From Parabacteroides sp. PM6-13 (GTDB lineage Bacteria; Bacteroidota; Bacteroidia; Bacteroidales; Tannerellaceae), in contig NZ_JARXWF010000004.1 in assembly GCF_029892605.1 (NCBI RefSeq), positions 62,001 through 126,000 of the forward strand: DNA of 64,000 nucleotides. The letters run 5' to 3'. The notes beneath the pieces were generated by a model. The model searched no databases. It saw only the letters and a program-made list of their open reading frames with translations, and was not told the DNA's origin. Every line of letters starts with the position of its first letter. Within the stretch, counting starts at the first letter, position 1. This document shows positions 53,135-63,090 of the stretch, in pieces. Made by a program: the position numbers and the translations under genes.

Positions 53135-54325
53135 ATGATACTATTGTTCTTATTACTTTTTTTATTGAACCCCTTAGTGGGAATAGTTTCTTATGCCATG
53201 TATTGCTGGAAGAAAGAAACTAAAAGTGCAGACCTTCTTATTTTAGGGTTGTTCATGTCTTCTTATTTAGGCTTATTGAATACTACAAAAGAAATGGCTG
53301 GTGATATCGCCGCCTATCAAGACTACTTTTTTAGTGTTCCAAATTTCAAAAATATTCTAACCTTTTTGTTGTCTTTTGGTAAAGAACCGCTTTACTATGG
53401 ATATACTTATGTGTCATATTATATCTTTGGAGGTAGTTGGAAATTGTTTGTTTTTAGTATTACTGTTATTAATTACATGTTGCTCTCGTATGGGATAGTA
53501 ACAACGGCGAAAGTCATCAAGGCCGATGCAAGAAATACGATTACGACATTGTTTTTTATGTTTTTGTTTTTTCAGGAATTTGCAAGTAGTGGGCATATGA
53601 TTCGACAATGTTTAGCACAATCCATAGTTATTGTTTTCTTTGTGTTATGGTTTATAAAAGGTAAAAAATCTTGGTGGATCGCATTAGCGGCATTGGCTAC
53701 ACATACTTCTTCATTGCCGGTATTGGCTGTCGGCTTGATACCAATCATAAAAAAGCGATTGAGCTTAAAGCAGGCTTTGTGGTTAGTCGGTTGTATTATT
53801 CTCTTCGCCGGATTGTTTTACTATCTTTCCCCTATGTTACAAAATATACCTTACTTTGGTTATGCTGTTGGACGATTCAATAATCTTAATTTAGGAGCAG
53901 ACGGCTGGCAAGAACAGATTGGATTAACGGGGGCTATGAAAGTCTTATTAGGTGTTAATGTATTCTTGATAGGATATATCTACAAAGTGATTTACAAAGC
54001 AAAAGAGGATGTAGATAGCACAGTTCAACATATAATTCCCTATGTGAATATTTATGCAATTCTCACTGTCTTTGTTATAGTATGTAACATGATTGGAGCC
54101 TACTATTTACTTATGCGATATTTCTTTTATCTTTACGCTCTTCAAAATGTATTGTTATTGTTAACTTTACACTATTCTAAAGCACGTTTGAAGTATATTT
54201 TCCAAGTGCAGGGTGTTGTTTTATTATTTGTCTATTTTGGTTACTATCTGTCGAATGGTTTTTTTTCCTATCTTCCAATTAGTGATGCTATTCTTTATCC
54301 TGCTCCAATTTATTTTATGAATTAA
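53135..54325 (+). CDS. EpsG/Wzy-like polysaccharide polymerase
   Basis: 396 residues, very hydrophobic with about ten membrane helices, starting IGF-less (MILLFLLLFLLNPLVGIVSY). The block YFFSVPNF, then GKEPLYYGYTYVSYYIFGG, and RQCLAQSIVIVFF are typical of EpsG-family polymerases. It should join repeat units on the periplasmic face. It is markedly AT-rich, like other polymerase genes of variable glycan loci. Confidence 0.84.
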   Translation: MILLFLLLFLLNPLVGIVSYAMYCWKKETKSADLLILGLFMSSYLGLLNTTKEMAGDIAAYQDYFFSVPNFKNILTFLLSFGKEPLYYGYTYVSYYIFGGSWKLFVFSITVINYMLLSYGIVTTAKVIKADARNTITTLFFMFLFFQEFASSGHMIRQCLAQSIVIVFFVLWFIKGKKSWWIALAALATHTSSLPVLAVGLIPIIKKRLSLKQALWLVGCIILFAGLFYYLSPMLQNIPYFGYAVGRFNNLNLGADGWQEQIGLTGAMKVLLGVNVFLIGYIYKVIYKAKEDVDSTVQHIIPYVNIYAILTVFVIVCNMIGAYYLLMRYFFYLYALQNVLLLLTLHYSKARLKYIFQVQGVVLLFVYFGYYLSNGFFSYLPISDAILYPAPIYFMN

Positions 54326-54382
54326 TAAACGCTTAAACAACTTGTTCTATTAAAACTGGAAATCTATATAATTGCATTAAAT

Positions 54383-55501
54383 ATGAAACTCCTTATCTTC
54401 CACCGTACCATAGCCCCTTACCGGATTGACTTTTTTAATGATTTGTTTAAGTCGTTCGACACACGTATATGTCTGCAATACAGAAATCTGATCACTCAGA
54501 AATTTGATTATGATAAGATTGAAGCGCAGTTTATTTTTACTCCAGTTTACTTAAAGGAGCTATTTCGTTTGAAAGGGCGCATTTTTAACCATGGCTATTG
54601 GAAGCAGTTAGATGAGTTCTCTCCGGATTTAGTTATTGTTGGCGAATTTGGGTGGGATGCTATCTTGGTCTTGTTGCATCGCTTTCTGAAACGTAAAAAA
54701 TACAAGGTGGTGTCTATTTGCGACGATAGTTATAATATGGTTGCGGAAGGGAATGACTTTTCTCGCTTACATCGTTTTCTTAGGAGTTATATTGTGCCTA
54801 AATTAGATGAATTGATTTTGGTAGAGACAAAGGTCACTCAATGGTACCAAGAGCATTATGGAAAAGGCTTCTTTTTCCCTATTATCAAAAACGATGATAA
54901 GGCCCGGGAAGAATATGCAATTCTACTCCCGCGCAGCCGGGAAACGGCTATAAAATATGGATTAACAGGGAAAACTGTTTTCCTCTTTGTCGGCCGGTTG
55001 GTTGCTATAAAAAATGTAGATACGGTATTGAAAGCCTTTGCCAACCTAAAGCGATCTGATAAGGCTTTGGTGATTGTTGGTGATGGTCCGGAAAAGGAAA
55101 AATTGGAGCAATTAGCCAATAATCTTGAGGTAGATGTACTCTTTACCGGCAGATTGGAAGGTGAAGAACTTTTACAATGGTATAATATCGCCACTTGTTT
55201 TGTGTTGGCAAGTTATCAGGAGCCTTTTGGGGCGGTAACTAACGAAGCCCTATTGGCAGGTTGTCACTGTTTGATCTCTTCACGTGCCGGAAGTGCCTGT
55301 TTGATAGAGGAGGGTGTTAATGGATGGACGTTTGAGCCGCAAGATGTGGAAGATCTAAAAGAGAAAATGGAAAAAGTTATGGGTGAGTGTAAATATACAT
55401 TAGAAGATCAAACAAATATAAGGGAGAGTAAAATGCCATATCGCTATGAGGATATTTTTAGAAATTTATTGCAAGAAATAACAGGTGATGATAACAGATA
55501 A
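54383..55501 (+). CDS. Family 4-type glycosyltransferase
   Basis: 372 residues, GT-B fold. The C-terminal nucleotide-sugar site is clear: LFVGRLVAIKNVDTVLKAF, VGDGPEKEKLEQLA and the E-x7-E block EPFGAVTNEALLAG. It is cytoplasmic or membrane-associated and adds one sugar to the lipid-linked unit. The donor is unknown. It overlaps the next gene by 14 bp. Confidence 0.87.
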   Translation: MKLLIFHRTIAPYRIDFFNDLFKSFDTRICLQYRNLITQKFDYDKIEAQFIFTPVYLKELFRLKGRIFNHGYWKQLDEFSPDLVIVGEFGWDAILVLLHRFLKRKKYKVVSICDDSYNMVAEGNDFSRLHRFLRSYIVPKLDELILVETKVTQWYQEHYGKGFFFPIIKNDDKAREEYAILLPRSRETAIKYGLTGKTVFLFVGRLVAIKNVDTVLKAFANLKRSDKALVIVGDGPEKEKLEQLANNLEVDVLFTGRLEGEELLQWYNIATCFVLASYQEPFGAVTNEALLAGCHCLISSRAGSACLIEEGVNGWTFEPQDVEDLKEKMEKVMGECKYTLEDQTNIRESKMPYRYEDIFRNLLQEITGDDNR

Positions 55502-56825
55502 AGAGAAGTTTCTAACAATACTGTTCCGCGAGTTGAACAGCAGTGGGCTAAGATATGCGGTATTACGTAATTATGAACTATTACCGGTATCTACAGGAGA
55601 TAGCGATTTGGATATATGGATAAAGAGTGAGGATTATCCTCTTTTTAACAAGATAGTGAAAGAAACGGCTACTAATCTTGGTGCTAAACGAATCTCCCAA
55701 ATATCAGACAAGCAGTGTCCTAAAATAGCATTAATGGCTATATTATGGGGGATTCAAATTGATGTATATATTGGAGGAGCATATCATCGTGGGGTTCCCT
55801 ATTTGTCAGAACAGATTATTGCAGCTAATGTGGAGAAATATAACGATATTTATGTGTTGAATGCTACAATAGATGGATTGATGTGTTTCTTAAAAGAGAC
55901 TCTGAACAATAAAAAATGTAGGGAAGATTATTGCATAAAGGCTCAACAGGTGGCTGAAAAACTGACAGTAGAGCAGTTGTCAGACTATCTGCAAGCTTTT
56001 TCCTTGCCTATACGCAAACGTATTGATACAGTTTTGCGAGAGGGTCTATTTTCCGCATCTTCGATTCAAAAAATAGGGATAGAAGGGTCTAAGGATTTAT
56101 TGTCTTTTATTGCGAGACTTCGTTATCAATGCATACAAATAAGCAAGTTGCATAGGCTGACAAGGCAACCGGGATATACCATCGCATTTTTAGGGACAGA
56201 CGGTGCCGGTAAAAGCACCCTGATTGATAAGATGAGGCCTATTCTGAATGAGGCCTTTCATAACGGTGTGCGGTATGAACATTTACGCCCAAACTACATA
56301 CCTTCATTGGCTGTTTTTATGGGGAAAAAAAGCAAAGAAGAAGTTCCCGAGATATGCACAGATCCACATGGGGCAAAACCATCCGGTGTAATAGGTTCTT
56401 TGATAAGATTGAATTATTATTTGTTAGATTACACCTGGGGGTATTTTCGTAAAGTTTTCTGTGATAAGTCTGTGAAGACGCATCTTTGGATATTTGATCG
56501 TTATTTTTATGATTATATTAATGATCCCCTTCGGGCAAGGATTTCATTGCCCAAATGGTTATTAAATTTTTATGATCTTTTTGTACCTACCCCGGATTTA
56601 ATTGTGTGTGTTGGTACTCAAGCCGAGATTATCCATGCTCGTAAACCCGAATTACCCCTGGAAGAGGTACAGAAGCAGGTGGAAACATTAAAATTATTCG
56701 CGGAAAAAAATCCTAAAGCAGTGTGGGTAGATACAGGATGTCGTATAGAAGAAAGTGTTACGGCTGCTATGGATGCAATATTAAAAATGATGGATAAACG
56801 GTTTGGATATGAGAGTCTTAATTAA
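55488..56825 (+). CDS. Nucleotidyltransferase-like plus thymidylate-kinase-like two-domain protein
   Basis: 445 residues from the ATG at 55488; a GTG one codon earlier is possible. The N-terminal half looks like a nucleotidyltransferase-fold domain with GDSDLDIWI near residue 35. The C-terminal half is a P-loop kinase of the dTMP-kinase group with Walker A GTDGAGKST near 236 and FDRYFYDYI. Such fusions occur in polysaccharide clusters and may phosphorylate a sugar or lipid intermediate. The substrate is unknown. It overlaps both neighbours by 14-17 bp. Confidence 0.75.
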   Translation: MITDKEKFLTILFRELNSSGLRYAVLRNYELLPVSTGDSDLDIWIKSEDYPLFNKIVKETATNLGAKRISQISDKQCPKIALMAILWGIQIDVYIGGAYHRGVPYLSEQIIAANVEKYNDIYVLNATIDGLMCFLKETLNNKKCREDYCIKAQQVAEKLTVEQLSDYLQAFSLPIRKRIDTVLREGLFSASSIQKIGIEGSKDLLSFIARLRYQCIQISKLHRLTRQPGYTIAFLGTDGAGKSTLIDKMRPILNEAFHNGVRYEHLRPNYIPSLAVFMGKKSKEEVPEICTDPHGAKPSGVIGSLIRLNYYLLDYTWGYFRKVFCDKSVKTHLWIFDRYFYDYINDPLRARISLPKWLLNFYDLFVPTPDLIVCVGTQAEIIHARKPELPLEEVQKQVETLKLFAEKNPKAVWVDTGCRIEESVTAAMDAILKMMDKRFGYESLN

Positions 56826-58020
56826 TTGTTATGCTTGTTCTCCCTACAAAGGCTCGGAACCAGGGATGGGTTGGAATTTTGTTTGGGGCTTATCGCAGAA
56901 ACATGAGCTACATATTTTAACAGAATGTAAATTCCAACAGGATATTGAGCGTTTTATGAAAGATGTTCCTGAAGCATCTAAGTTTTTACATTTCTATTAT
57001 ATAAAGAAAAAGAGACATAAACTGCTTCGTAAACTTTGGCCTCCTTCCTACTATTGGTTTTATAGGGACTGGCAAAAAAAAGCTTTTCAGAAAGCGATAG
57101 AGTTAGACAAGGAATTAAACTTCGATATCGTTCATCAACTAAATATGGTGGGATATAGAGAGCCTGGTTATTTATGGAGAATGGAAAAACCTTTCGTTTG
57201 GGGACCTATAGGTGGTTTCAATATCACTCCTTGGCGGATGTTGACTTCAATGGGTTTTTATGGTGCTCTCTTTTACGCATTTAGAAATGTCATTAATCTA
57301 AAACAAATGTACACGATGAGGCGGGTAAAGTCAGCTATGAAGCGGGCGGATGCATTAATTGCCGCCACCCAAAATGAAGCGGAGACCATTCTGCGCTTGT
57401 ATAAGCGCAAAAGTATTGTTATTCCAGAGGTTGGCTGGCAGAAAGCAGAACTTAAACAATTCTCTCCCCATAAAAGGGAGACCACCTTGAAAATCTGTTG
57501 GAGTGGTCAACATACTCCCGGAAAATCGTTGAATCTTTTGATAGAAGCTTTGTCTTTGGTTCGATGTAAGGTTGAATTACATGTTTTAGGTAGTGGCAGA
57601 TGTACAGAAAAATGGAAGAAGCAATCAGCTAAGATTGAACATATTCGTTTCTTTTGGTATGGATGGGTTGAGCGTTCAAAAAGTATTGAGATTATGAAAA
57701 CTTGTGATTTGTTCTGTATTACGAGTCTTTCCGATTTAACATCTACAGTACTGCTTGAGGCTTTGTCGTACGGGTTGCCGGTTATTGCTTTAGATCATTG
57801 TGGTTTTTCCAATGTTTTAACCGAACAATGTGGTATAAAAATTCCTATACATACAAAAGCTCAGGTTGTTAGTGCCATTGCAAAAGCGATAGAACAAATA
57901 GATGCAGACGAAGAACTTAGACAAATGATGTCTGTGGCTGCTTATGAACGGGCTCAACAGTATAATTGGGATGATAAAATAGAAACTATTTCTGGGATCT
58001 ATAATGAGGTGGCAAAATGA
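56809..58020 (+). CDS. Family 4-type glycosyltransferase
   Basis: 403 residues from the ATG at 56809, overlapping the previous gene by 17 bp. The GT-B N-terminus (NCYACSPYKGSEPGMGWNF) and C-terminal site (WSGQHTPGKSLNLLIEAL, FCITSLSDLTSTVLLEALSY) are present. WGPIGGFN in the middle is common in this subfamily. It adds a sugar to the repeat unit. Its stop overlaps the next start by 4 bp (ATGA). Confidence 0.86.
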   Translation: MRVLINCYACSPYKGSEPGMGWNFVWGLSQKHELHILTECKFQQDIERFMKDVPEASKFLHFYYIKKKRHKLLRKLWPPSYYWFYRDWQKKAFQKAIELDKELNFDIVHQLNMVGYREPGYLWRMEKPFVWGPIGGFNITPWRMLTSMGFYGALFYAFRNVINLKQMYTMRRVKSAMKRADALIAATQNEAETILRLYKRKSIVIPEVGWQKAELKQFSPHKRETTLKICWSGQHTPGKSLNLLIEALSLVRCKVELHVLGSGRCTEKWKKQSAKIEHIRFFWYGWVERSKSIEIMKTCDLFCITSLSDLTSTVLLEALSYGLPVIALDHCGFSNVLTEQCGIKIPIHTKAQVVSAIAKAIEQIDADEELRQMMSVAAYERAQQYNWDDKIETISGIYNEVAK

Positions 58021-58946
58021 GATTCTATCGCTTTAAGACTTTTCGGACGAGTTATTATTTTCCTAAAATAACAAAAGAAACGAGGTTTCTATATGGGCTG
58101 TACAATCCGTACGGAAATGTACTCATAAGAATATACTGGACATTATTTAAGAACGTTGGTATTTTCAGATTGTTAGCTTCACTTCGAGTCAAAAAAATAA
58201 ATGAGCCGGTTATTGAGAAAATTTTAAGATTGTCTCCCCCCAATAGCATTGTATCGATCAATATGGGAACACCAGGGGAAGAACAAAAAGTCTCCATCCT
58301 GGGATATAGACCAGATGCTAAAGAGTCTTTTTTTGCTAAATATGCAGAGAAAAAAGAGGCTAGACGGTTAGCTCATAATGAGATAAAAATACTAAAGAAA
58401 TTGGAAGGGAAAGGAATCGCTCCTCAACTGATGTCTGCTGTAGAAGAAGATGATTTTGTCTTTTTTATCACATCAAGGGTGAATGGCACTCTCTATAAGA
58501 GCAATTCTATTTCTAACCGAGTAATAGAACTCGCCGCATCGATCTCAAAAATTGACATTTCTGATAGAACACAGAACAAATCTTTAAAAGAAAGTTTCTC
58601 CCATGGCGACTTCTGTCCATGGAATATAATGGTAGAGAATGGAGAGTTGAGACTGATTGATTGGGAAATGGCTGCTATTCGTCCATTAGGTTATGATTTG
58701 TTTTTGTTTATCATTCATGCCAATTTTGTAATGGGGGCTACGTGTGAATATGTTACAAAGGTGTTGAGAGAGAACCAACAGGCTATTACATTTTATTTCC
58801 AACAATTTGACATCAAAGATTATCGACCTTATTTGAAACACTTTGTTTTAGATCGCATTTTTGTTGAATCTGGCAAAAGGCACATACAAATGGTTGAGAA
58901 ATATGAGCAGATAGCGGAGACTTTCTCTTTGAAAACTAAAATATGA
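58017..58946 (+). CDS. Aminoglycoside-phosphotransferase-fold kinase-like protein
   Basis: 309 residues. The catalytic core SHGDFCPWNIMVENGELRLI followed by DWEMA near residues 197-222 is the Brenner motif and metal-binding Asp of APH/choline-kinase-type enzymes. An ATP-binding N-lobe (FFAKYAEKKEARRLAHNEI) precedes it. In this locus it probably phosphorylates a sugar or polyol. It is joined by 4-bp overlaps to glycosyltransferases on both sides. The substrate is unknown. Confidence 0.75.
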   Translation: MRFYRFKTFRTSYYFPKITKETRFLYGLYNPYGNVLIRIYWTLFKNVGIFRLLASLRVKKINEPVIEKILRLSPPNSIVSINMGTPGEEQKVSILGYRPDAKESFFAKYAEKKEARRLAHNEIKILKKLEGKGIAPQLMSAVEEDDFVFFITSRVNGTLYKSNSISNRVIELAASISKIDISDRTQNKSLKESFSHGDFCPWNIMVENGELRLIDWEMAAIRPLGYDLFLFIIHANFVMGATCEYVTKVLRENQQAITFYFQQFDIKDYRPYLKHFVLDRIFVESGKRHIQMVEKYEQIAETFSLKTKI

Positions 58947-60043
58947 AGAATAAAATCCTTTTCATAACCCCTCTACCTCCTCCTGTGCATGGCTCCTCTA
59001 TGATGAGCCAATATATTAAGGAGAGCAAGCTGATCAATGACACCTTTGATTGTGACTTTATCAACCTGTCTACTTCCCGTAAGATGGATGAGATCGGGAA
59101 GATGAGTTTGGCGAAGGTATGGCGTTTTTGTTCTTCTTATTTTCTGCTTATTGGAAAGTTATTGTTTCGAAGGTATGATCTTTGCTATTTGGCGATAACC
59201 TGCCATGGTATCGGTTTTCTGAAGGATGCACCTTTTGTTTTGATCTGTAAATTATTCCGAAAAAAGGTGGTGATTCATCAGCATAATAAAGGCATGTCCG
59301 GGTATGTTGATAAGCCTTTTTATAAATGGTTACTCCCTTTTGTCTACCGAAAAACTCATGTGATATTGCTCTCCTGGAAATTGTATCCGGATATTGAAAG
59401 GGTGGTTTCTAAAGAACAGGTGTTGATTTGTCCGAATGGAATACCTGAAGTATGGGATGAAAAGCCATTATTTAATCGAAATAATAATATCCCCAAACTA
59501 TTGTTCTTGTCTAATTTAATAGAGAGTAAAGGTGTATTGGTTTTATTGGATGCTTGCCATATACTGAAGGAGAAGTCTTGTTTGTTTACCTGTGAATTCG
59601 TTGGCGGAGAAACCAAAGAAATTAATAAAGAAGATATGCAAAGGGAAATAGACAAAAGAGGATTGAATGAAATTGTTAGCTACGTAGGGAGTAAATACAA
59701 GGAAGAGAAAAGAGAAGTATTAAAAAGAGCAGACATATTTATTTTTCCAACATTCTATATTAATGAAACTTTTGGACTTGTCAATTTAGAAGCCATGCAA
59801 TACGGCCTACCCATTATCTCCACAGATGTAGGTGGAATCACCGATATTGTTATTGATGGTGAAACCGGTTTGATATGCAAAACACGGGATGCGGAAGATT
59901 TAGCCAATAAGATAAAACTATTATTAGATAATCCGTCACTTAGGCAGCAATATGGGCAAGCGGGGTATGATCGGTTTGTAGCCAACTACACACTTGAGCG
60001 ATTTGAAGCCTGTATGAGTGCTTGTTTATCTATCATCGCTTAA
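58943..60043 (+). CDS. Family 4-type glycosyltransferase
   Basis: 366 residues. FITPLPPPVHGSSMMSQYI at the N-terminus and the GT4 C-terminal block FPTFYINETFGLVNLEAMQY with GGITDIVIDGETGLIC are clear. It is the third GT4 of the locus. It is coupled by a 4-bp overlap to the kinase-like gene and followed after 9 bp by the WecG-like transferase. Confidence 0.88.
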   Translation: MKNKILFITPLPPPVHGSSMMSQYIKESKLINDTFDCDFINLSTSRKMDEIGKMSLAKVWRFCSSYFLLIGKLLFRRYDLCYLAITCHGIGFLKDAPFVLICKLFRKKVVIHQHNKGMSGYVDKPFYKWLLPFVYRKTHVILLSWKLYPDIERVVSKEQVLICPNGIPEVWDEKPLFNRNNNIPKLLFLSNLIESKGVLVLLDACHILKEKSCLFTCEFVGGETKEINKEDMQREIDKRGLNEIVSYVGSKYKEEKREVLKRADIFIFPTFYINETFGLVNLEAMQYGLPIISTDVGGITDIVIDGETGLICKTRDAEDLANKIKLLLDNPSLRQQYGQAGYDRFVANYTLERFEACMSACLSIIA

Positions 60044-60052
60044 CTTTTTATT

Positions 60053-60790
60053 ATGGAGACTTATTTTAATATTCGATATGAATTTGACAAGAAGCAGGTT
60101 CATACAGCCATAGAGGAGCGCCTCCGACAGGAGGGAGCTGACTATATCTGTGTGGCTGATGGGGTTATATTAAACATTGCCAATCGCAAACCGGACTATT
60201 TGCAGGTTGTAAATGGAGGTATGTTCTCGATATGCGATAGCGGTTATGTTCCTCTATACATTCAATGGCTTTATGATAGGCGGTTTGAGCAGTATTGCGG
60301 TAGTCAGATCTTTATGGATATCATTCAATCTCGCAGGTATCGAATGATTTTTATGGGCACATCACAGGCAACACTCGACGGGTTGAAAGAGAATCTTACA
60401 CAGTGGAATCCCGAGGTGGAGGCTATGACATTCTATGAACTGCCTTTCAGGAGTGTGGAGGAGTTCGACTATCCGGCGATTGCGAATATGATTGAGACCG
60501 ATGGAGCCGAGATTATCTGGGTTGCCCTGGGTGCTCCCAAGCAGGAGATCTTTATGAACAGGCTCAAGCCTCATCTGCAACGAGGGGTGATGATTGCTGT
60601 GGGGGCTGCTTTTAAGTTTTTTAGTGGAACTGAGGTTAAGCGGGCACCGGAGTGGATGATAAAGGCGCGTCTTGAGTTTTTATATCGTATCTTTAGCGAG
60701 CCTAAGAAACAGTTGAAACGATGTGCTTGGATTGTCATCACATTGCCACGGATTCTGTTTATTGAATGGAAGCGTAAACAAAATAAATAA
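60053..60790 (+). CDS. WecG/TagA/CpsF-family glycosyltransferase
   Basis: 245 residues, typical for GT26. Signatures include ANRKPDYL-like NIANRKPDYLQVV near residue 41, VALGAPKQEIFM near 160, and VGAAFKFFSGTEVKRAPEWM near 184. These enzymes transfer the second sugar (ManNAc-type) to a lipid-linked HexNAc, which fits the WecA-like starter encoded at 41025. It is followed by gmd after 11 bp. Confidence 0.93.
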   Translation: METYFNIRYEFDKKQVHTAIEERLRQEGADYICVADGVILNIANRKPDYLQVVNGGMFSICDSGYVPLYIQWLYDRRFEQYCGSQIFMDIIQSRRYRMIFMGTSQATLDGLKENLTQWNPEVEAMTFYELPFRSVEEFDYPAIANMIETDGAEIIWVALGAPKQEIFMNRLKPHLQRGVMIAVGAAFKFFSGTEVKRAPEWMIKARLEFLYRIFSEPKKQLKRCAWIVITLPRILFIEWKRKQNK

Positions 60791-60801
60791 GATAATAACA
60801 T

Positions 60802-61872
60802 ATGAAAAAAGTAGCATTAATCACCGGGATCACCGGGCAGGACGGGTCGTTTCTGGCTGAGTTTCTGATTGAGAAGGGGTATGAGATACATGGGGTGTTG
60901 CGTCGTTCTTCCTCTTTTAATACGGGGCGCATCGAACATCTGTATTTGGATGAGTGGGTGCGCGATATGAAGCAGTCGCGGGCGGTCAACCTGCATTATG
61001 GCGATATGACCGATTCGAGCTCGCTGATTCGTATCATTCAACAGATCCAGCCGGATGAGATCTATAACCTGGCGGCACAGAGCCATGTGAAGGTGAGCTT
61101 CGACACCCCGGAGTATACGGCGGAGACCGATGCGGTGGGTACGTTGCGCCTGTTGGAGGCGGTGCGCATCCTGGGGCTGGAGAAGAAGACACGCATATAC
61201 CAGGCCTCTACCTCCGAGCTTTTCGGCCTGGTGCAGGAGGTGCCTCAGAAGGAGACGACGCCTTTTTATCCCCGTAGCCCCTATGGGGTGGCTAAGCAGT
61301 ATGGCTTCTGGATCACGAAGAATTACCGGGAGGCGTATGGTATGTTTGCGGTGAATGGTATCTTGTTTAACCATGAGAGTGAGCGACGGGGCGAGACCTT
61401 CGTGACCCGTAAGATCACGCTGGCGGTGAGCCGCATCGCACAGGGGCTGCAGGACAAGCTCTATATGGGGAACCTGGACTCGTTGCGCGACTGGGGCTAT
61501 GCGAAAGACTATGTGGAGTGTATGTGGCTGATGCTGCAACACGACACGCCGGAGGATTTTGTGATTGCTACCGGCGAGATGCATTCGGTGCGGGAGTTCT
61601 GTACCAAAGCATTCGGGGAGGTCGGTATCGAGATCGACTGGCAAGGCGAAGGGGTCGACGAGAAGGGCATCGACCGCAAGAGCGGCAAGGTATTGGTAGA
61701 GGTAGACCCGAAATATTTCCGTCCGGCGGAGGTGGAGCAGCTGATGGGTGATCCGACCAAGGCAAAGACGCTATTGGGTTGGAACCCGCGGAAGACCTCT
61801 TTTGAGGAACTGGTGACCATTATGATGACGCATGATATGGCGTTTGTGAAGAAAACAGAACGGGAGGCATAA
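60802..61872 (+). CDS. gmd: GDP-mannose 4,6-dehydratase
   Basis: 356 residues. The N-terminal Rossmann motif [20 protein letters not shown], the catalytic STSELFG and YxxxK in PYGVAKQYG, and the Gmd-specific [17 protein letters not shown] are all present. It converts GDP-mannose to the 4-keto-6-deoxy intermediate for GDP-fucose. Paired with fcl 7 bp downstream. The gene is clearly more GC-rich than the glycosyltransferase genes before it. Confidence 0.97.
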   Translation: MKKVALITGITGQDGSFLAEFLIEKGYEIHGVLRRSSSFNTGRIEHLYLDEWVRDMKQSRAVNLHYGDMTDSSSLIRIIQQIQPDEIYNLAAQSHVKVSFDTPEYTAETDAVGTLRLLEAVRILGLEKKTRIYQASTSELFGLVQEVPQKETTPFYPRSPYGVAKQYGFWITKNYREAYGMFAVNGILFNHESERRGETFVTRKITLAVSRIAQGLQDKLYMGNLDSLRDWGYAKDYVECMWLMLQHDTPEDFVIATGEMHSVREFCTKAFGEVGIEIDWQGEGVDEKGIDRKSGKVLVEVDPKYFRPAEVEQLMGDPTKAKTLLGWNPRKTSFEELVTIMMTHDMAFVKKTEREA

Positions 61873-61879
61873 GACGGCG

Positions 61880-62956
61880 ATGAAGAAGACGGCAAAGATA
61901 TATGTGGCGGGGCATCGCGGTCTGGTGGGCTCGGCCATTTGGCAGAACCTGATAGCGAAAGGCTATACCAACCTGATCGGGCGAACCCATCAGGAGTTGG
62001 ATCTCCTGGATGGGATGGCGGTGAAGGCGTTCTTCGACCGGGAGCAGCCGGAGTATGTGATACTGGCAGCCGCCCGCGTGGGGGGCATTATGGCGAATAA
62101 CACCTACCGGGCGGATTTTATTTATGAGAATCTGCAGATCCAACAGCATGTGATCGGGGAGAGCTTCCGCCACAATGTGAAGAAACTGTTGTTCCTGGGT
62201 AGCACCTGTATCTATCCGCGGGAGGCGGAGCAGCCGATGCGGGAGACGGCGCTGTTGACCGCGCCCCTGGAATATACTAATGAGCCGTATGCGATTGCTA
62301 AGATCGCGGGCTTGAAGCTGTGTGAGAGCTTTAATCTGCAATATGGTACGAACTATATCGCGGTGATGCCGACCAATCTGTATGGACCGAATGATAACTT
62401 CGATCTGGAGAAGAGCCATGTGTTGCCGGCGATGATGCGGAAGATACATCTGGCGAAGTGTTTGTATGAGGATGACTGGGAGGCGATACGCCGGGACTTG
62501 CAGGCGCGTCCGGTGAAAGGGGTGGATGAGAAGAGCTCGGAGGAGGCGATACTAGCTGTCCTGGCGGATTATGGGATCGGGAAGGAGCAGGTGGAGCTTT
62601 GGGGCACGGGCACACCGCTGCGTGAGTTCCTCTGGAGCGAGGAGATGGCGGATGCCTGTGTGTATATCATGGAACAGGTGGATTTCAAGGATACCTATGA
62701 AGTGGGAGCGAAAGAGATTCGTAACTGCCATATCAATATCGGCACGGGGAAGGAGATCAGCATTGCCGGGTTGGCGGAGTTGATCGTACAGGAGACGGGC
62801 TATCGGGGCCGGGTGGTCTTCAACCGGGATAAGCCGGATGGCACGATGCGCAAACTGACGGATACGACGAAGCTGCATCGATTGGGCTGGCAGCATCGGG
62901 TGGAGATTGATGAAGGGGTGCGTAGGATGTATGGGTGGTACTTAGCTAATTGTTAA
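61880..62956 (+). CDS. fcl: GDP-L-fucose synthase
   Basis: 358 residues with GHRGLVGSAIW at the cofactor-binding N-terminus and the SxxCIYP and YAIAKIAG blocks of the epimerase-reductase. It is longer than the about 320-residue E. coli enzyme because of an inserted segment near residues 195-225 (QARPVKGVDEKSSEEA), a form seen in Bacteroidetes. It completes GDP-L-fucose synthesis with Gmd, implying fucose in the glycan. It is the last gene of the locus. Confidence 0.95.
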   Translation: MKKTAKIYVAGHRGLVGSAIWQNLIAKGYTNLIGRTHQELDLLDGMAVKAFFDREQPEYVILAAARVGGIMANNTYRADFIYENLQIQQHVIGESFRHNVKKLLFLGSTCIYPREAEQPMRETALLTAPLEYTNEPYAIAKIAGLKLCESFNLQYGTNYIAVMPTNLYGPNDNFDLEKSHVLPAMMRKIHLAKCLYEDDWEAIRRDLQARPVKGVDEKSSEEAILAVLADYGIGKEQVELWGTGTPLREFLWSEEMADACVYIMEQVDFKDTYEVGAKEIRNCHINIGTGKEISIAGLAELIVQETGYRGRVVFNRDKPDGTMRKLTDTTKLHRLGWQHRVEIDEGVRRMYGWYLANC

Positions 62957-63090
62957 TGGTTAATTGTTAATGGTTAATTATTAATGGTTAGTGGGGAGTG
63001 AAAGGAGAAAGGAGAAAGGAGAGGGATTAATGGTTAGTGATTAGTGGTTAGTGAGGGGTGGGGAGAAAGGAGAAAGGGAGAAGGGAGATT
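62957..63090. repeat. AT-rich and GGAGAAA simple repeats after fcl
   Basis: Tandem TTAATGGTTAATTG-type units followed by GGAGAAA microsatellite and AGTGGTTAGTG repeats. The same kinds of simple repeat occur at 40217-40320 before the left 228-bp element, so the two flanks of the locus share layout. No gene is seen. Confidence 0.65.

Noticed and set aside
53135-54325. Second flippase call for the gene at 53135
   Set aside because: Its motifs and helix layout fit EpsG-type polymerases better than Wzx proteins, and a flippase is already encoded at 47081.
60817-61644. 275-residue minus-strand frame opposite gmd
   Set aside because: It is the antisense shadow of a clear gmd gene in GC-rich sequence, with His/Arg/Leu-rich low-similarity translation.
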